Shown in pieces: positions 52,245 through 61,079 of a stretch of DNA of 64,000 nucleotides (the stretch's first letter is position 1; each line of letters begins with the position of its first letter). This stretch comes from Paenarthrobacter aurescens TC1 (lineage in GTDB: Bacteria > Actinomycetota > Actinomycetes > Actinomycetales > Micrococcaceae), in assembly GCA_000014925.1 (NCBI GenBank), contig CP000474.1:2170001-2234000 (forward strand), read 5' to 3'. The position numbers and the translations under genes are program-made. The notes under the pieces are model-generated. The model was not told the origin of the DNA. It ran no database searches and saw only the letters and a program-made list of their open reading frames with translations.

Positions 52245-53548
52245 TGCCGGGGCTCCTGGTCGGATTCGGTCTCGGACGTCGAGGCCCGGTCCGCCGTCGC
52301 GCCTTGCTTCCGGCTGGCCAGCAGGAAAGGCAATGCGATGAGCTCGATGACACCGGCCATGGCCAATGATGCCGGGTAGCCGTAGAGGTCGGCTCCCCGG
52401 CCCAGGGCGGGCTGGATGACGACGCCGCCGCTGGAACCCATCAGTGAATCGAAGCTCAGGACGGTGGCCCGTTGCTTGGACGGGATCATGTCGTTTACAT
52501 AGGCCTGCCGGACAGGCGTGGCCGCAGAACCTACAACGGCCCACAGTGCGAGCAACACCAGCGCCACCCAGAAGATCCGAGTCAAGCCCAGGACCAGCAG
52601 AATCAGGCCGCCAACCAAGGCGCCGAGGATGAGCACGGACGTGCGTTTGTGGAACAACCTCCGGGCGTGGGGGGCGAGCCAGCCGCCCAGGATCTGCGAT
52701 CCCGCCACGATCGCAGCGGCCAATCCCGCTATTGAATAGGCCTCCGGGTCGCCGAACAGGTCCAAAAGGTACGGCTGCAGTGCGTAGAAGACGTAAATTC
52801 CGACGCCGGCACTGAACGGCGCTGCCAACATCACGTATCGGACTGGCGGGTTCTTCAAACCGTTCTGGATCGACGCGGACAGCACCGCGCGGGTGGCGCG
52901 GAGGGGGTGGGTGGAACGCTCAGGCGTGAAGCCGACGTCGTGCATGAGTCCAAAGGCCACCGCGAACATGGCGAGCAGTACCAGCACGCGGAGGAGGAAC
53001 GGCACGCCAAGGTTGGTGGCCTGGGCAATCACCCCGCCGGCCACTGAGCCCACCAGCATCGCTACGCCCTGAACCATTTGGCCGCGCCCCAGCACGGATT
53101 CCAGCCCTCCTTCGTAGCCGGAGAAGCGAAGGGCATCAACCAGCCATGCCTCAACGGCGCCGGAGAAGAACGTGAAGCCGAGGCCCAGGAGGACGGATAC
53201 GACCGCCCACATCCAGAAGGGGGCGGAGATCTGCCACATCACGTAGTACAGGTAAGTGGATACGGCCAGTGTCACCGTGCCCAGCAGGAACGAGACACGC
53301 CGCCCCCACCCATCAGCAACCACCCCTGTGGGGATCTCGAAAAGAACCATTCCGGCTGTGAAGAAGGCGTTGGCGGCGAAAGCCTCCAGGTTGCTCAGGC
53401 CGGCATCCAGCAGGAACAGGGTGTTGATACCCCAGATGAACGACGCCGCGACGGTATTACCCAGCGTCAAGGTGAGGTAGACGCGCTGGATCTTGCGGGC
53501 GGCGTCATTCAGGGTGTCGCCGCCCCCGCCGTTGCGAGGAGGGACCAC
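52241..53548 (-). CDS. Major facilitator superfamily transporter
   Basis: 435 aa, GTG start at 53548, with about 12 hydrophobic segments. FFTAGMVLFEIPTGVVADGW followed by GRR is the loop 2-3 MFS motif; LFGDPEAYSIAGLAAAIVAG lies in the second half. The pattern is like the drug-efflux (DHA-type) or related family; substrate unknown. Coupled to a DHFR-like gene by an ATGA overlap. Confidence 0.87.
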   Translation of the reverse strand: MVPPRNGGGGDTLNDAARKIQRVYLTLTLGNTVAASFIWGINTLFLLDAGLSNLEAFAANAFFTAGMVLFEIPTGVVADGWGRRVSFLLGTVTLAVSTYLYYVMWQISAPFWMWAVVSVLLGLGFTFFSGAVEAWLVDALRFSGYEGGLESVLGRGQMVQGVAMLVGSVAGGVIAQATNLGVPFLLRVLVLLAMFAVAFGLMHDVGFTPERSTHPLRATRAVLSASIQNGLKNPPVRYVMLAAPFSAGVGIYVFYALQPYLLDLFGDPEAYSIAGLAAAIVAGSQILGGWLAPHARRLFHKRTSVLILGALVGGLILLVLGLTRIFWVALVLLALWAVVGSAATPVRQAYVNDMIPSKQRATVLSFDSLMGSSGGVVIQPALGRGADLYGYPASLAMAGVIELIALPFLLASRKQGATADRASTSETESDQEPRQ

Positions 53549-53619
53549 CAGCTAATTCTCGCCCTGTTGGTCTTCCGCCGCCAGATCCCCAAGGCCGCCA
53601 AGTCCCCAGGGATCTGCCG

Positions 53620-54828
53620 CTACGTTTCGTGACTTGTGGGGATGTCCTGGGAAGCTGCCCATTCGCTGACATCCCGGCGTTCAATGGCGGCAGCCATCAT
53701 GTCCGGAAAGAGATCCGGCGTGCACGCGAATGCAGGCACACCGATGCCGGCCAGCGCTGCGGCATGGCTGGAATCGAAGGATGGATGGCCGCTGTCGCTC
53801 AAGGCCAGCAACGTAATCATGGTGGTGCCGCCGCCCACAATTGAGGCGGCACGACGCAGCATTTCCTCGGCTATGCCGCCTTCATAGAGGTCGCTGATCA
53901 GTACGAGGATGGTTTCGGTGGGTTTGGTGATTTGGTCCTGGCAGTAGGCCAGTGCGCGGTTGATATCGGTACCGCCGCCCAACTGCACGCCGAACAGCAC
54001 GTCCACGGGATCATCCAGATCGTCGGTCAGATCCACAACTTCGGTATCAAAGACCACCAACTTGGTGCTCACGGACCGCAGTGAACTGAGGACTGCGCCG
54101 AAGACACTGGAGTACACCACGGATTCAGCCATGGACCCCGACTGGTCGATGCACAGGATGATCTCCCGCTGAATCTCGGAGCTGCGTCTGGCATGGCCAT
54201 GGAGCCTCTCGGGCACTACCGTCCTGTACTCGGGTTGGTAATGCTTGAGGTTGGCGGCAATGGTCCTGTTCCAGTCGATATCCCGGTGCCGTGGCCGGCG
54301 GGTCCGAGCGGATCGGTTGAGTGCGCCGGAGACTGCTTGGATGGTCCTGGCACGTAGACGTTCTTCAAGTTCCTTGGTGACCTGCCGGATGACGGACCTT
54401 GCTGTCTCCCGGGAAGCCTCGGGGATCACCCGGCCCAGGCCCACGAGGGTACTCACCAATCCAATATCCGGTTGGACAGTGCGGAGCATCTCCGGTTCCA
54501 GGAGCAGCTGCCTCAGGCCTAGCCGGTCCATGGCATCGGCCTGCATCACTTGGACCACTGACGATGGGAAATATCCGCGAATATCACCGAGCCATCGGGC
54601 CACGCGCGGGCTGGACGAACCGAGCCCTCCACGTTGCTTGGACCCGTCACCGTAGAGCTCCTCCAGCGCCTGATCACGGCGAACGTCGTCGTCGGACAGC
54701 TGAACCGGCATGTCCTCCGCCGTCGTGATGCCATCAGCGTCGTGCCCGCCCAGGACCAGACGCCACCGGCTCAACCGGTCACGGTTGTCTCCGTTGGAAA
54801 CATTGGCATCGGCAGAAACATCGCTCAT
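53620..54828 (-). CDS. VWA-domain protein (CoxE-like), last gene of a five-gene operon
   Basis: 402 aa from the ATG at 54828 with GGAGG upstream; the ATG overlaps the stop of the preceding gene (ATGA). The N-terminal 200 residues are helical, and include RARTIQAVSGALNRSARTRR and a conserved RDIDWNRTIAANLKHY. Residues about 225-400 are a von Willebrand A domain with intact MIDAS motif: CIDQSGSMAES (DxSxS), GGGTDINRAL (Thr) and ISDLYEGG (Asp). In MoxR-linked systems such VWA proteins bind metal and partner proteins. It resembles E. coli YehP in my recollection. Confidence 0.92.
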   Translation of the reverse strand: MSDVSADANVSNGDNRDRLSRWRLVLGGHDADGITTAEDMPVQLSDDDVRRDQALEELYGDGSKQRGGLGSSSPRVARWLGDIRGYFPSSVVQVMQADAMDRLGLRQLLLEPEMLRTVQPDIGLVSTLVGLGRVIPEASRETARSVIRQVTKELEERLRARTIQAVSGALNRSARTRRPRHRDIDWNRTIAANLKHYQPEYRTVVPERLHGHARRSSEIQREIILCIDQSGSMAESVVYSSVFGAVLSSLRSVSTKLVVFDTEVVDLTDDLDDPVDVLFGVQLGGGTDINRALAYCQDQITKPTETILVLISDLYEGGIAEEMLRRAASIVGGGTTMITLLALSDSGHPSFDSSHAAALAGIGVPAFACTPDLFPDMMAAAIERRDVSEWAASQDIPTSHET

Positions 54829-57128
54829 GAAATTGCCTCCCATCCAAGGATCTTTGCCATCGCTCGTAGTGCCGGGCCGGCTGCGGCCAGGTCCGCGCTG
54901 GTGGACTCTGCGGTAAGGGCGGTGGACCCGACGCGGCTCAACTGCTCGCCAATTTCGCGCCGCTCGGGCCTGCTGAAGGCCGAGAATGTCCTGCGGACCA
55001 GGGGCAGAACGTCCTCGAACACGTCATCGTCCACGCCATCCACCCAGTCATCGACAATCTGCAGGAGCCGCCGATCGTGGATCAGCAGCGTCGCATCGCC
55101 GGACAGCAGCCCATCCAACCAGGCGGCGGCTTCCGGAGCGGGGGTGGCGATGGACAGGCGTCGGCTAAGCCGTGCGGCGATGTCGTCTCCATCCACCAAG
55201 CCCGCATCCAGGAGGAGCCGTGTGGCCCTGCCGGCCACCGCGCCGTGGATCTGATCGGAATGGGCCACGGCGCCCAAAGCAGTGTGCCAATCGTCCATGG
55301 GCAGTTCCGGAAGCAAGGTAAGGCCGTCTTGAGCTGAGTCGATGGCGCGCCGCATAGCTCCCGCGGCGTCGTCATCGAGCCCGGCGCAAGCAGTAGGCAA
55401 AGCCACGCAGGACCGCACCACCGTGGTTTCCAGGATCTTCCGGACATCGCTCACGTCCACCCCGCGGACATTTCCGTATCTGCAGGTGCGGGCAAGAGGG
55501 GCGATGGTTTCCAAGAGAGGCGCGACGTCCTGCTGCAGGGCGGTGCGTTCAGCCAGGGCAGATACGACGCCGGCAATACCGTCGGGCAGCTCGGCCAACA
55601 GACAGCTTTCCAACAGTTTGCTCAAAGCAGGCAGACTTTCGGCTGCCTGCGCCTGCTCTGCGACGAAACTACCTGCGGCGGAGGCAACGGTGGTGCCGTA
55701 GCGGCTTGCTTCCACCACTGAAACAGCCAGCTCAGGCTTCCATTCAAGGATCCAAGCCTCCTTGAACGTGCCGGTAGTCCGACCGGTGTCCGTTGGCTGA
55801 CCCCAATCCACACCCAGCAGGGCCAGACGATGGAGGAGCACCGAACGCGCCAGCTGGTTCGGCTTGCGCAGGTCCAGGACCATGACCTCCTGCATCGCGC
55901 CGGGCTTCATGCGCAAGCTACGCTGGGTGGCGGCGAGGTCGGCGGCCAAGGGCAGGGTGGGTACGGTATCCGGTACTTTTCCGAGCTCGTGTCCGACGGT
56001 GAGCTCCCTGTGTACCAAAGCCAGTGGCAGGGGAGAACCATCGCAGAGAACAGTCTGCGCTGCATCGTCCAGTTCAGGTAGGCCAGGGCTGGGCCGTCCG
56101 CGAACGGCGGCCAAGGCAGTAGCCATCCTGCTGGCCTCCACCACGGAGGCCGTGGAAGCATCCAGGTTCTCTTTCCGCAGGGCGTGGGCTACCCGAACCA
56201 ACCATGTAGTGGCAACGTCCCTCGTGGGGTCCTGGGCCATCCAATGTGCGAACAGGTGTTGATACCAGCCGGGCGCGGTGACGCCTGCACCGTATCCGCT
56301 GCCCAGGCTGAGCCGGCTCGAGGTCCAAGGGACCCAGGTGACGGCCACCTTGGTCTTGGGCAAGCCTGCGAGCACTTTGTTGTCGGCAGAAAGTGAAGGG
56401 AAACGGGCGGGCACCAGCGCCGGTGCGTGGTACGCGCCGCACACTACTGCGATGCGTTCATGCCCTTCGCGTATGGCGGCGCGCAAAAGGCGTCGCATGG
56501 CAGCTTCCCTGCGGTTGTTCTCCACCACGTCAGGATGGCCAGCGGGACGTTGGTCCAAGGCCCTGATTTCGGAGATCGCATCGATGAGGGCTTCGAACCG
56601 TTCAACAGGGTCTGTCTTCCGGTGCTCTACTGCGTCCTCCCACCAGCGCTCCGCATCGCTGTAACCGGCAGCTTCGGCCAGCATCCCGATGGCGTCTGGC
56701 CGGTAGGCCTGCTGCGGGACGGCGGGAGGTTCCAAGCCGTCGTCGGGAGTAGAAGCGGCAGGCTCTTCCTCCTCAGTAGCCGACAGGGCACGTTCCTCCG
56801 CGGCCCGCAGCGCAAACGTGTGCGCCGCGGGTAAATCGATGGCTCGCACCAACTTGCCCGTGGATAGGGCCCAACGAATCGCCACCCACTCGGGCGAGAA
56901 GCTGGCCATCGGGTAGAAGGAAGCTAAACGGGGCTCGTCCACCGCGTAGATCAGGCCGGCGACGGGCGGAACCATGTCCGGATCCGTGACCAGCGGGATG
57001 ACTTGGTCCAGTTCCGGCGGCCCTTCCACCATCACCAGATCAGGCCGAAGGGTGGCCAAGGCCTCAGCGACGGAATGGGCAGAACCCGGACCGTGGTGCC
57101 GGATCCCCAGAATATGGACGTCTGTCAT
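54825..57128 (-). CDS. DUF5682 family protein
   Basis: 767 aa, the largest protein of the operon. The N-terminus HILGIRHHGPGSAHSVAEAL with LVMVEGPPELDQVIPL and the later VVCGAYHAPALVP are the hallmarks of DUF5682, which has a TraB/ChaN-like predicted hydrolase-type start. The rest is mostly helical. Enzymatic activity unknown. It starts 3 bases after the MoxR gene stop and overlaps the VWA gene start. It corresponds to the E. coli YehM protein family as I recall. Confidence 0.9.
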   Translation of the reverse strand: MTDVHILGIRHHGPGSAHSVAEALATLRPDLVMVEGPPELDQVIPLVTDPDMVPPVAGLIYAVDEPRLASFYPMASFSPEWVAIRWALSTGKLVRAIDLPAAHTFALRAAEERALSATEEEEPAASTPDDGLEPPAVPQQAYRPDAIGMLAEAAGYSDAERWWEDAVEHRKTDPVERFEALIDAISEIRALDQRPAGHPDVVENNRREAAMRRLLRAAIREGHERIAVVCGAYHAPALVPARFPSLSADNKVLAGLPKTKVAVTWVPWTSSRLSLGSGYGAGVTAPGWYQHLFAHWMAQDPTRDVATTWLVRVAHALRKENLDASTASVVEASRMATALAAVRGRPSPGLPELDDAAQTVLCDGSPLPLALVHRELTVGHELGKVPDTVPTLPLAADLAATQRSLRMKPGAMQEVMVLDLRKPNQLARSVLLHRLALLGVDWGQPTDTGRTTGTFKEAWILEWKPELAVSVVEASRYGTTVASAAGSFVAEQAQAAESLPALSKLLESCLLAELPDGIAGVVSALAERTALQQDVAPLLETIAPLARTCRYGNVRGVDVSDVRKILETTVVRSCVALPTACAGLDDDAAGAMRRAIDSAQDGLTLLPELPMDDWHTALGAVAHSDQIHGAVAGRATRLLLDAGLVDGDDIAARLSRRLSIATPAPEAAAWLDGLLSGDATLLIHDRRLLQIVDDWVDGVDDDVFEDVLPLVRRTFSAFSRPERREIGEQLSRVGSTALTAESTSADLAAAGPALRAMAKILGWEAIS

Positions 57129-57131
57129 GTT

Positions 57132-58238
57132 TCAGTTGGACGATTCGAGGTCGCGGCAGGCCCGGTACAGGTCTTTCCATTCAGGCCGGTTCCGGACGAC
57201 TGTCTCCAAGTATTCCTGCCAAATCACGCGGTCCTGCACCGGATCCTTGATCACCGCGCCCACCAAGCTGGCGGCCACGTCCTCCGCCCGTACGGTGCCA
57301 TCGCCAAAGTGCGCTGCCAGGGAGAGCCCGTTGGTCATCACGGAGATGGCTTCTGCCGTGGACAACGTGGCGGATGGCGATTTGATGGTGGTGCGTTGGT
57401 CCTGGGTCACGCCTGAACGCAGTTCGCGCATGACGGTAACCACTCGGCGGATCTCGGACAGTGCAGCCAAATCGGCTGGCAGCTCCAAGGACTCTCCCAG
57501 GCTGCGAACGCGTGTGGTCACGATTTCCACCTCTTGGTCGATGCTGTCAGGGAGCGGCAGGACCACGGTGTTGAAGCGGCGGCGAAGGGCGGACGAGAGG
57601 TCGTTGACGCCTTTGTCGCGGTTGTTCGCTGTGGCGATGACGTTGAAGCCCTTCCGCGCCTGAACTTCCTCATTGAGCTCAGGGATGGGCAGGGTCTTCT
57701 CGCTGAGGATGGTGATGAGGGAGTCCTGCACATCGGAGGGTATTCGAGTGAGCTCCTCTACCCGCACCAGGCTTCCTGTTTCCATGGCCCGCATGACAGG
57801 ACCCGGAACCATGGCGGCGCGGGAGGGGCCATCGGCCAGCAAGCGGGCATAATTCCATCCATACCGCAGAGCCTCTTCGGGCGTGCCGGCAGTACCCTGC
57901 ACCACCAACGTGGACGAGCCTGAGATGGCTGCCGCCAGATGCTCACCAAGCCACGTTTTGGCGGTTCCCGGGACACCCAGCAACAGCAGGGCGCGGTCTG
58001 TGGCCAGTGATGCCACGGCGATTTCCACCAGGCGTTCAGATCCGAGATACTTCGGGGTGATCCGCGCGCCATTGGCCAGGGTTCCTCCCAGGATGTACGT
58101 GGTGACAGCCCAGGGAGACAGCCGCCAGCTGGGGGGACGGGGGCGGTCGTCAACTGCAGCCAAAGCGCTGAGTTCATCGGCGTACGCATTCTCGGCGTGG
58201 GCGCGAAGGACCTCTGTTGCGTTCTGGGCATCGGTCAT
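57132..58238 (-). CDS. MoxR-type AAA+ ATPase of the five-gene operon
   Basis: 368 aa from the ATG at 58238; upstream in-frame codons lie inside the DUF5691 gene and are not used. Walker A LLLGVPGTAKTWLGEHL, sensor 1 NVIATANNRDKG, and Arg finger region SALRRRFNTVVLPLP are clear. The Walker B reads LVRVEELTRIPSDVQ: it has Glu-Glu where most MoxR proteins have Asp-Glu. MoxR ATPases act as chaperones that work with VWA proteins, which is found here two genes downstream. It resembles E. coli YehL. Confidence 0.92.
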   Translation of the reverse strand: MTDAQNATEVLRAHAENAYADELSALAAVDDRPRPPSWRLSPWAVTTYILGGTLANGARITPKYLGSERLVEIAVASLATDRALLLLGVPGTAKTWLGEHLAAAISGSSTLVVQGTAGTPEEALRYGWNYARLLADGPSRAAMVPGPVMRAMETGSLVRVEELTRIPSDVQDSLITILSEKTLPIPELNEEVQARKGFNVIATANNRDKGVNDLSSALRRRFNTVVLPLPDSIDQEVEIVTTRVRSLGESLELPADLAALSEIRRVVTVMRELRSGVTQDQRTTIKSPSATLSTAEAISVMTNGLSLAAHFGDGTVRAEDVAASLVGAVIKDPVQDRVIWQEYLETVVRNRPEWKDLYRACRDLESSN

Positions 58239-59677
58239 CGGAAAGCCTCCGTCAGGGATTGTCTGAATGATTGGTATTGGACTGCGTCGCGCAACACTCG
58301 GCGCCGGGCGACGTCGTCGTCTGTTCGTTCCAGAAGCTGCCGGCAACGTTGGTTGGCCTCAGGTGGAAGCGCGGTAGGCAAAACTGCGGCCAGGGATGCT
58401 GCCAACTGGCCCCCGTCCTTGCCGGAGATCACTGTGAGCACAGCTTCAGCCAAGGACACGGACCACGGCTGCGGCAGGTCTTGCAGAAGCGGAGCCAGCG
58501 TCAAGGGGTCGTCGCCGCTTTCCCGGACATGCCGCTCCAGCCAATGTTCCCGTTCTTCGGCAGGCAGGCAGACCAGCAGTCTTCTGTCCGTCCTGACGGT
58601 GAGCAGCGCGCGCGCCCACTCGGTATCTTTGCGGGCGGCAGCGGTGGCGATCAATACGTCCAGGATGCGCGGTTCGCCCTGCACCAATGCAGCGGTGGCC
58701 GCCCGGTTCCGGCCCGAAACCGACGTCCATACATCCAGCGGGGCTCCACTGATGATGGCGTCCAACCGCGCCAGTCGGTCTGGTTCGCCCCTGCGCGGGT
58801 CGGCCGGAACCCCGTCGCGTAGTGCCGCCCCGTCAGGGTCCGGAGGGAGATCGATGTCCAGCCGTTTGTTCAAGAGCCCTTTGACGTGCAGCAGGGGTAC
58901 CAGCCGGGCGGCCATGCGGGCCGCCCGGGCACTCCCCGGAAGCTGGTCCAGGAGCCGGAGTGCCACGTCGCGAACACTCTTGGCTTTGTCGTCCAAGGCC
59001 TGCTCCAGCAGTGCTTCGTCGTCATCATGCACGTTGCCGGCGAACAATGCCAGGTTGCCGGCGCGTTCCCTTGCGCTGAGAGACATCCAGTGCGCCAGGA
59101 GTTGCTCGCGCGCAGCTGCCGGATCAAGGCCTCTTAGCCGGTCAAGCTCTACCGCGGCGTCGGCGCTCCCAAGTTCAGACCACTCTGCCGCAGCCTCCTG
59201 TGAAGATGGGCTCTTGAGTTCCTTCAGCCAGCGGCCGCGGGTTCCAATGGCAGGTTCAAGGCGCCTGAAAACGGCGGATTTGGTCTCGGCCACAAGGAGC
59301 AACGCGGGCAGCAGGCGGTGGGGGACCCGCCGTCGTGTTTCTTCCGCGAACCGTAGCCAGTCCACTACCAGCTGGGTTCTCAGTTCGAGCCCCACGGGTG
59401 GCTGGGTCAGCAAGAGTTCCAGGAGCCGGGCGGCCTCGCCACTGGCTTGGGGCTCGGTGTCAGCCGGGGCCGGCGAAACAAGCCCGCTGCTTGGGGCTGC
59501 GGCTGCTGTCCGGGATGTACGGGTTGCGACGTCGGCCATGGCGGCTTGATCAAGCAGGGATTCCTCGCGGGGAAGGCCTTCAGGCGCACGAAATCCCAGT
59601 TCGTCGGGCGGCTTGGGTGCGTCGTGTCGTCCTGTCCCCACCAGCGCTGCTGTTCGGAGTTCAGCCAACCACGTCAT
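58235..59677 (-). CDS. DUF5691 family protein
   Basis: 480 aa, largely helical and Leu/Ala/Arg-rich, with HEAT-like pairs such as LLQDLPQPWSVSLAEAVLTV and LSARERAGNLALFAGN. The start MTWLAELRTAALVGTGRH is the family's conserved N-terminus. DUF5691 genes are known next to SWIM, MoxR, DUF5682 and VWA genes; function unknown. It overlaps both neighbours by ATGA. Probably a scaffold or adaptor of the complex, by inference. Confidence 0.85.
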   Translation of the reverse strand: MTWLAELRTAALVGTGRHDAPKPPDELGFRAPEGLPREESLLDQAAMADVATRTSRTAAAAPSSGLVSPAPADTEPQASGEAARLLELLLTQPPVGLELRTQLVVDWLRFAEETRRRVPHRLLPALLLVAETKSAVFRRLEPAIGTRGRWLKELKSPSSQEAAAEWSELGSADAAVELDRLRGLDPAAAREQLLAHWMSLSARERAGNLALFAGNVHDDDEALLEQALDDKAKSVRDVALRLLDQLPGSARAARMAARLVPLLHVKGLLNKRLDIDLPPDPDGAALRDGVPADPRRGEPDRLARLDAIISGAPLDVWTSVSGRNRAATAALVQGEPRILDVLIATAAARKDTEWARALLTVRTDRRLLVCLPAEEREHWLERHVRESGDDPLTLAPLLQDLPQPWSVSLAEAVLTVISGKDGGQLAASLAAVLPTALPPEANQRCRQLLERTDDDVARRRVLRDAVQYQSFRQSLTEAFR

Positions 59678-60972
59678 GGAGTTACCACCATTCCGTCGAC
59701 GACGACGGTCAGCGGACGAAAACGGCCGTCATCCAGTTCGCCGAAAATGTCCACAGCATGGCCACCGGTCAGTGCCAGCAGGGAGTCAAGGGGAGCATCC
59801 ACCAGAGGAAGGGCGTGGCCTTTTGGATCGTGCAACCACCCCCTCTCCTCGGGGTTGACGGTGACGCCGCCCAACAGCACGGGGTGCCGGGTCCGCCATG
59901 GTGAGCGCGCAACTGCAGCTGACTCCTGTTCGAGCGCTTGCATGATGCTGTTGCCGTTCCCGAGGCTTTTGACAACCCCCTGCGGGACGATGGCGCTGGT
60001 GAACATGGCACGCTGCGGTGCTGAGCCGGGGTAGCGGGCAACCGTGGCTTCAAGCTGTGCGCCCGCGAGTTGCGGCGCCGCCAGCCCCTGGCCTTGCGCG
60101 GCGAAGTCAAGGACCACCACCATGGTTCCGTCGGGGGCGCGAAGCCAGGTCCGTTGTTGCTGGAGGCGTCCGTCGTCGCTCCGATGGGCTCCAAGTACCA
60201 GCCACGGGCCCGCCAAGGACTCGGTATTTTGTACGTCGGCAGACGCCGTGGCCCATCCGAGGGCAGCCTTGACGTCAGCGAATTCTTCCGGCGAGAGTGT
60301 GTCCCGTGCTTTCCATGCTTTGGCCAGCGCCCACCAGCGGCCGGCGTGAAGGAGGAGATGGTCTGCCCAGTCCGTCCTGCCGTGGATTTGGGAAGCCATG
60401 TCCCGCACTTGGTCGGCCAAACCAGGAAGCTGCGAGTCCACCAAACGGGCAGCCACACCGTCCCACCACGAATAAGGCTGCTTGCGTGCAGTGGCAAGTC
60501 CTGTCCGGACAAGGTCCGTCAGCCAGCGCGAGAAGTCGTCTATCCCGGCGTCCATGAGGGCCAGCCTGGCGGCGAGACGTTTTGCCTGGGCTTCCGGATC
60601 TGCGGGTTGTTCGGCTTGTCGACGTTCTTTGGCCGAGGCACGATCAGCCCTTTGACCGGCCCATTCCTTTGCGAAATCGGCGGCGTCGGCGCCGGCCTCG
60701 GCCGCCTCACCCCGGGACCAAAGAAGCAGCAAGGCCAGAGCATGCTTGCAGGGGAACTTCCGGCTGGGACACGAGCACCGGTAGGCGGGTGCGACGATGT
60801 CCACGCTCACTTGGTACGGCGTTTTTCCGCTGCCTTGGCACTTTCCCCAAACAAGGACATCGTTGCTGCCCGATTCAGACCACGGGCCGGGGTGTGCAAG
60901 TTTCCGTGCTGCTGCGAGCGAGGAAGAGTCCGGAGCGGCCTTCATCACTGTATCTTCGCTCCACCGCCCCAT
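59674..60972 (-). CDS. SWIM zinc-finger protein, first gene of the five-gene operon
   Basis: 432 aa. The SWIM motif CxCx6CxH is intact (YRCSCPSRKFPCKHALALLL, residues about 68-80). Upstream lies a WSESGSNDVLVWGKCQGSG stretch typical of SWIM proteins. The C-terminal two thirds form a helical, partly beta region with no other recognised domain. SWIM fingers bind nucleic acid or protein. It is the first gene of the tight reverse operon and should carry its promoter in the roughly 100-base gap to 61080. It resembles E. coli YehQ. Confidence 0.92.
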   Translation of the reverse strand: MGRWSEDTVMKAAPDSSSLAAARKLAHPGPWSESGSNDVLVWGKCQGSGKTPYQVSVDIVAPAYRCSCPSRKFPCKHALALLLLWSRGEAAEAGADAADFAKEWAGQRADRASAKERRQAEQPADPEAQAKRLAARLALMDAGIDDFSRWLTDLVRTGLATARKQPYSWWDGVAARLVDSQLPGLADQVRDMASQIHGRTDWADHLLLHAGRWWALAKAWKARDTLSPEEFADVKAALGWATASADVQNTESLAGPWLVLGAHRSDDGRLQQQRTWLRAPDGTMVVVLDFAAQGQGLAAPQLAGAQLEATVARYPGSAPQRAMFTSAIVPQGVVKSLGNGNSIMQALEQESAAVARSPWRTRHPVLLGGVTVNPEERGWLHDPKGHALPLVDAPLDSLLALTGGHAVDIFGELDDGRFRPLTVVVDGMVVTP

Positions 60973-61034
60973 GAATCACATTCTGCCTGACCGCTCCGAC
61001 ACTATAGAACAACGTCACGGTGTGGCGCCGGAAC

Positions 61035-61065
61035 AGCCGGGGAGTTGACGGTCGGCTCCCCGGCT
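61035..61065 (-). terminator. Hairpin between the monooxygenase gene and the five-gene operon
   Basis: 10-bp perfect stem (AGCCGGGGAG, 61035-61044, with 61056-61065), no strong T run. It lies 15 bases after the reverse monooxygenase gene stop and could limit readthrough into the operon. Confidence 0.55.
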
Positions 61066-61079
61066 GATTCCGGTTCTGT

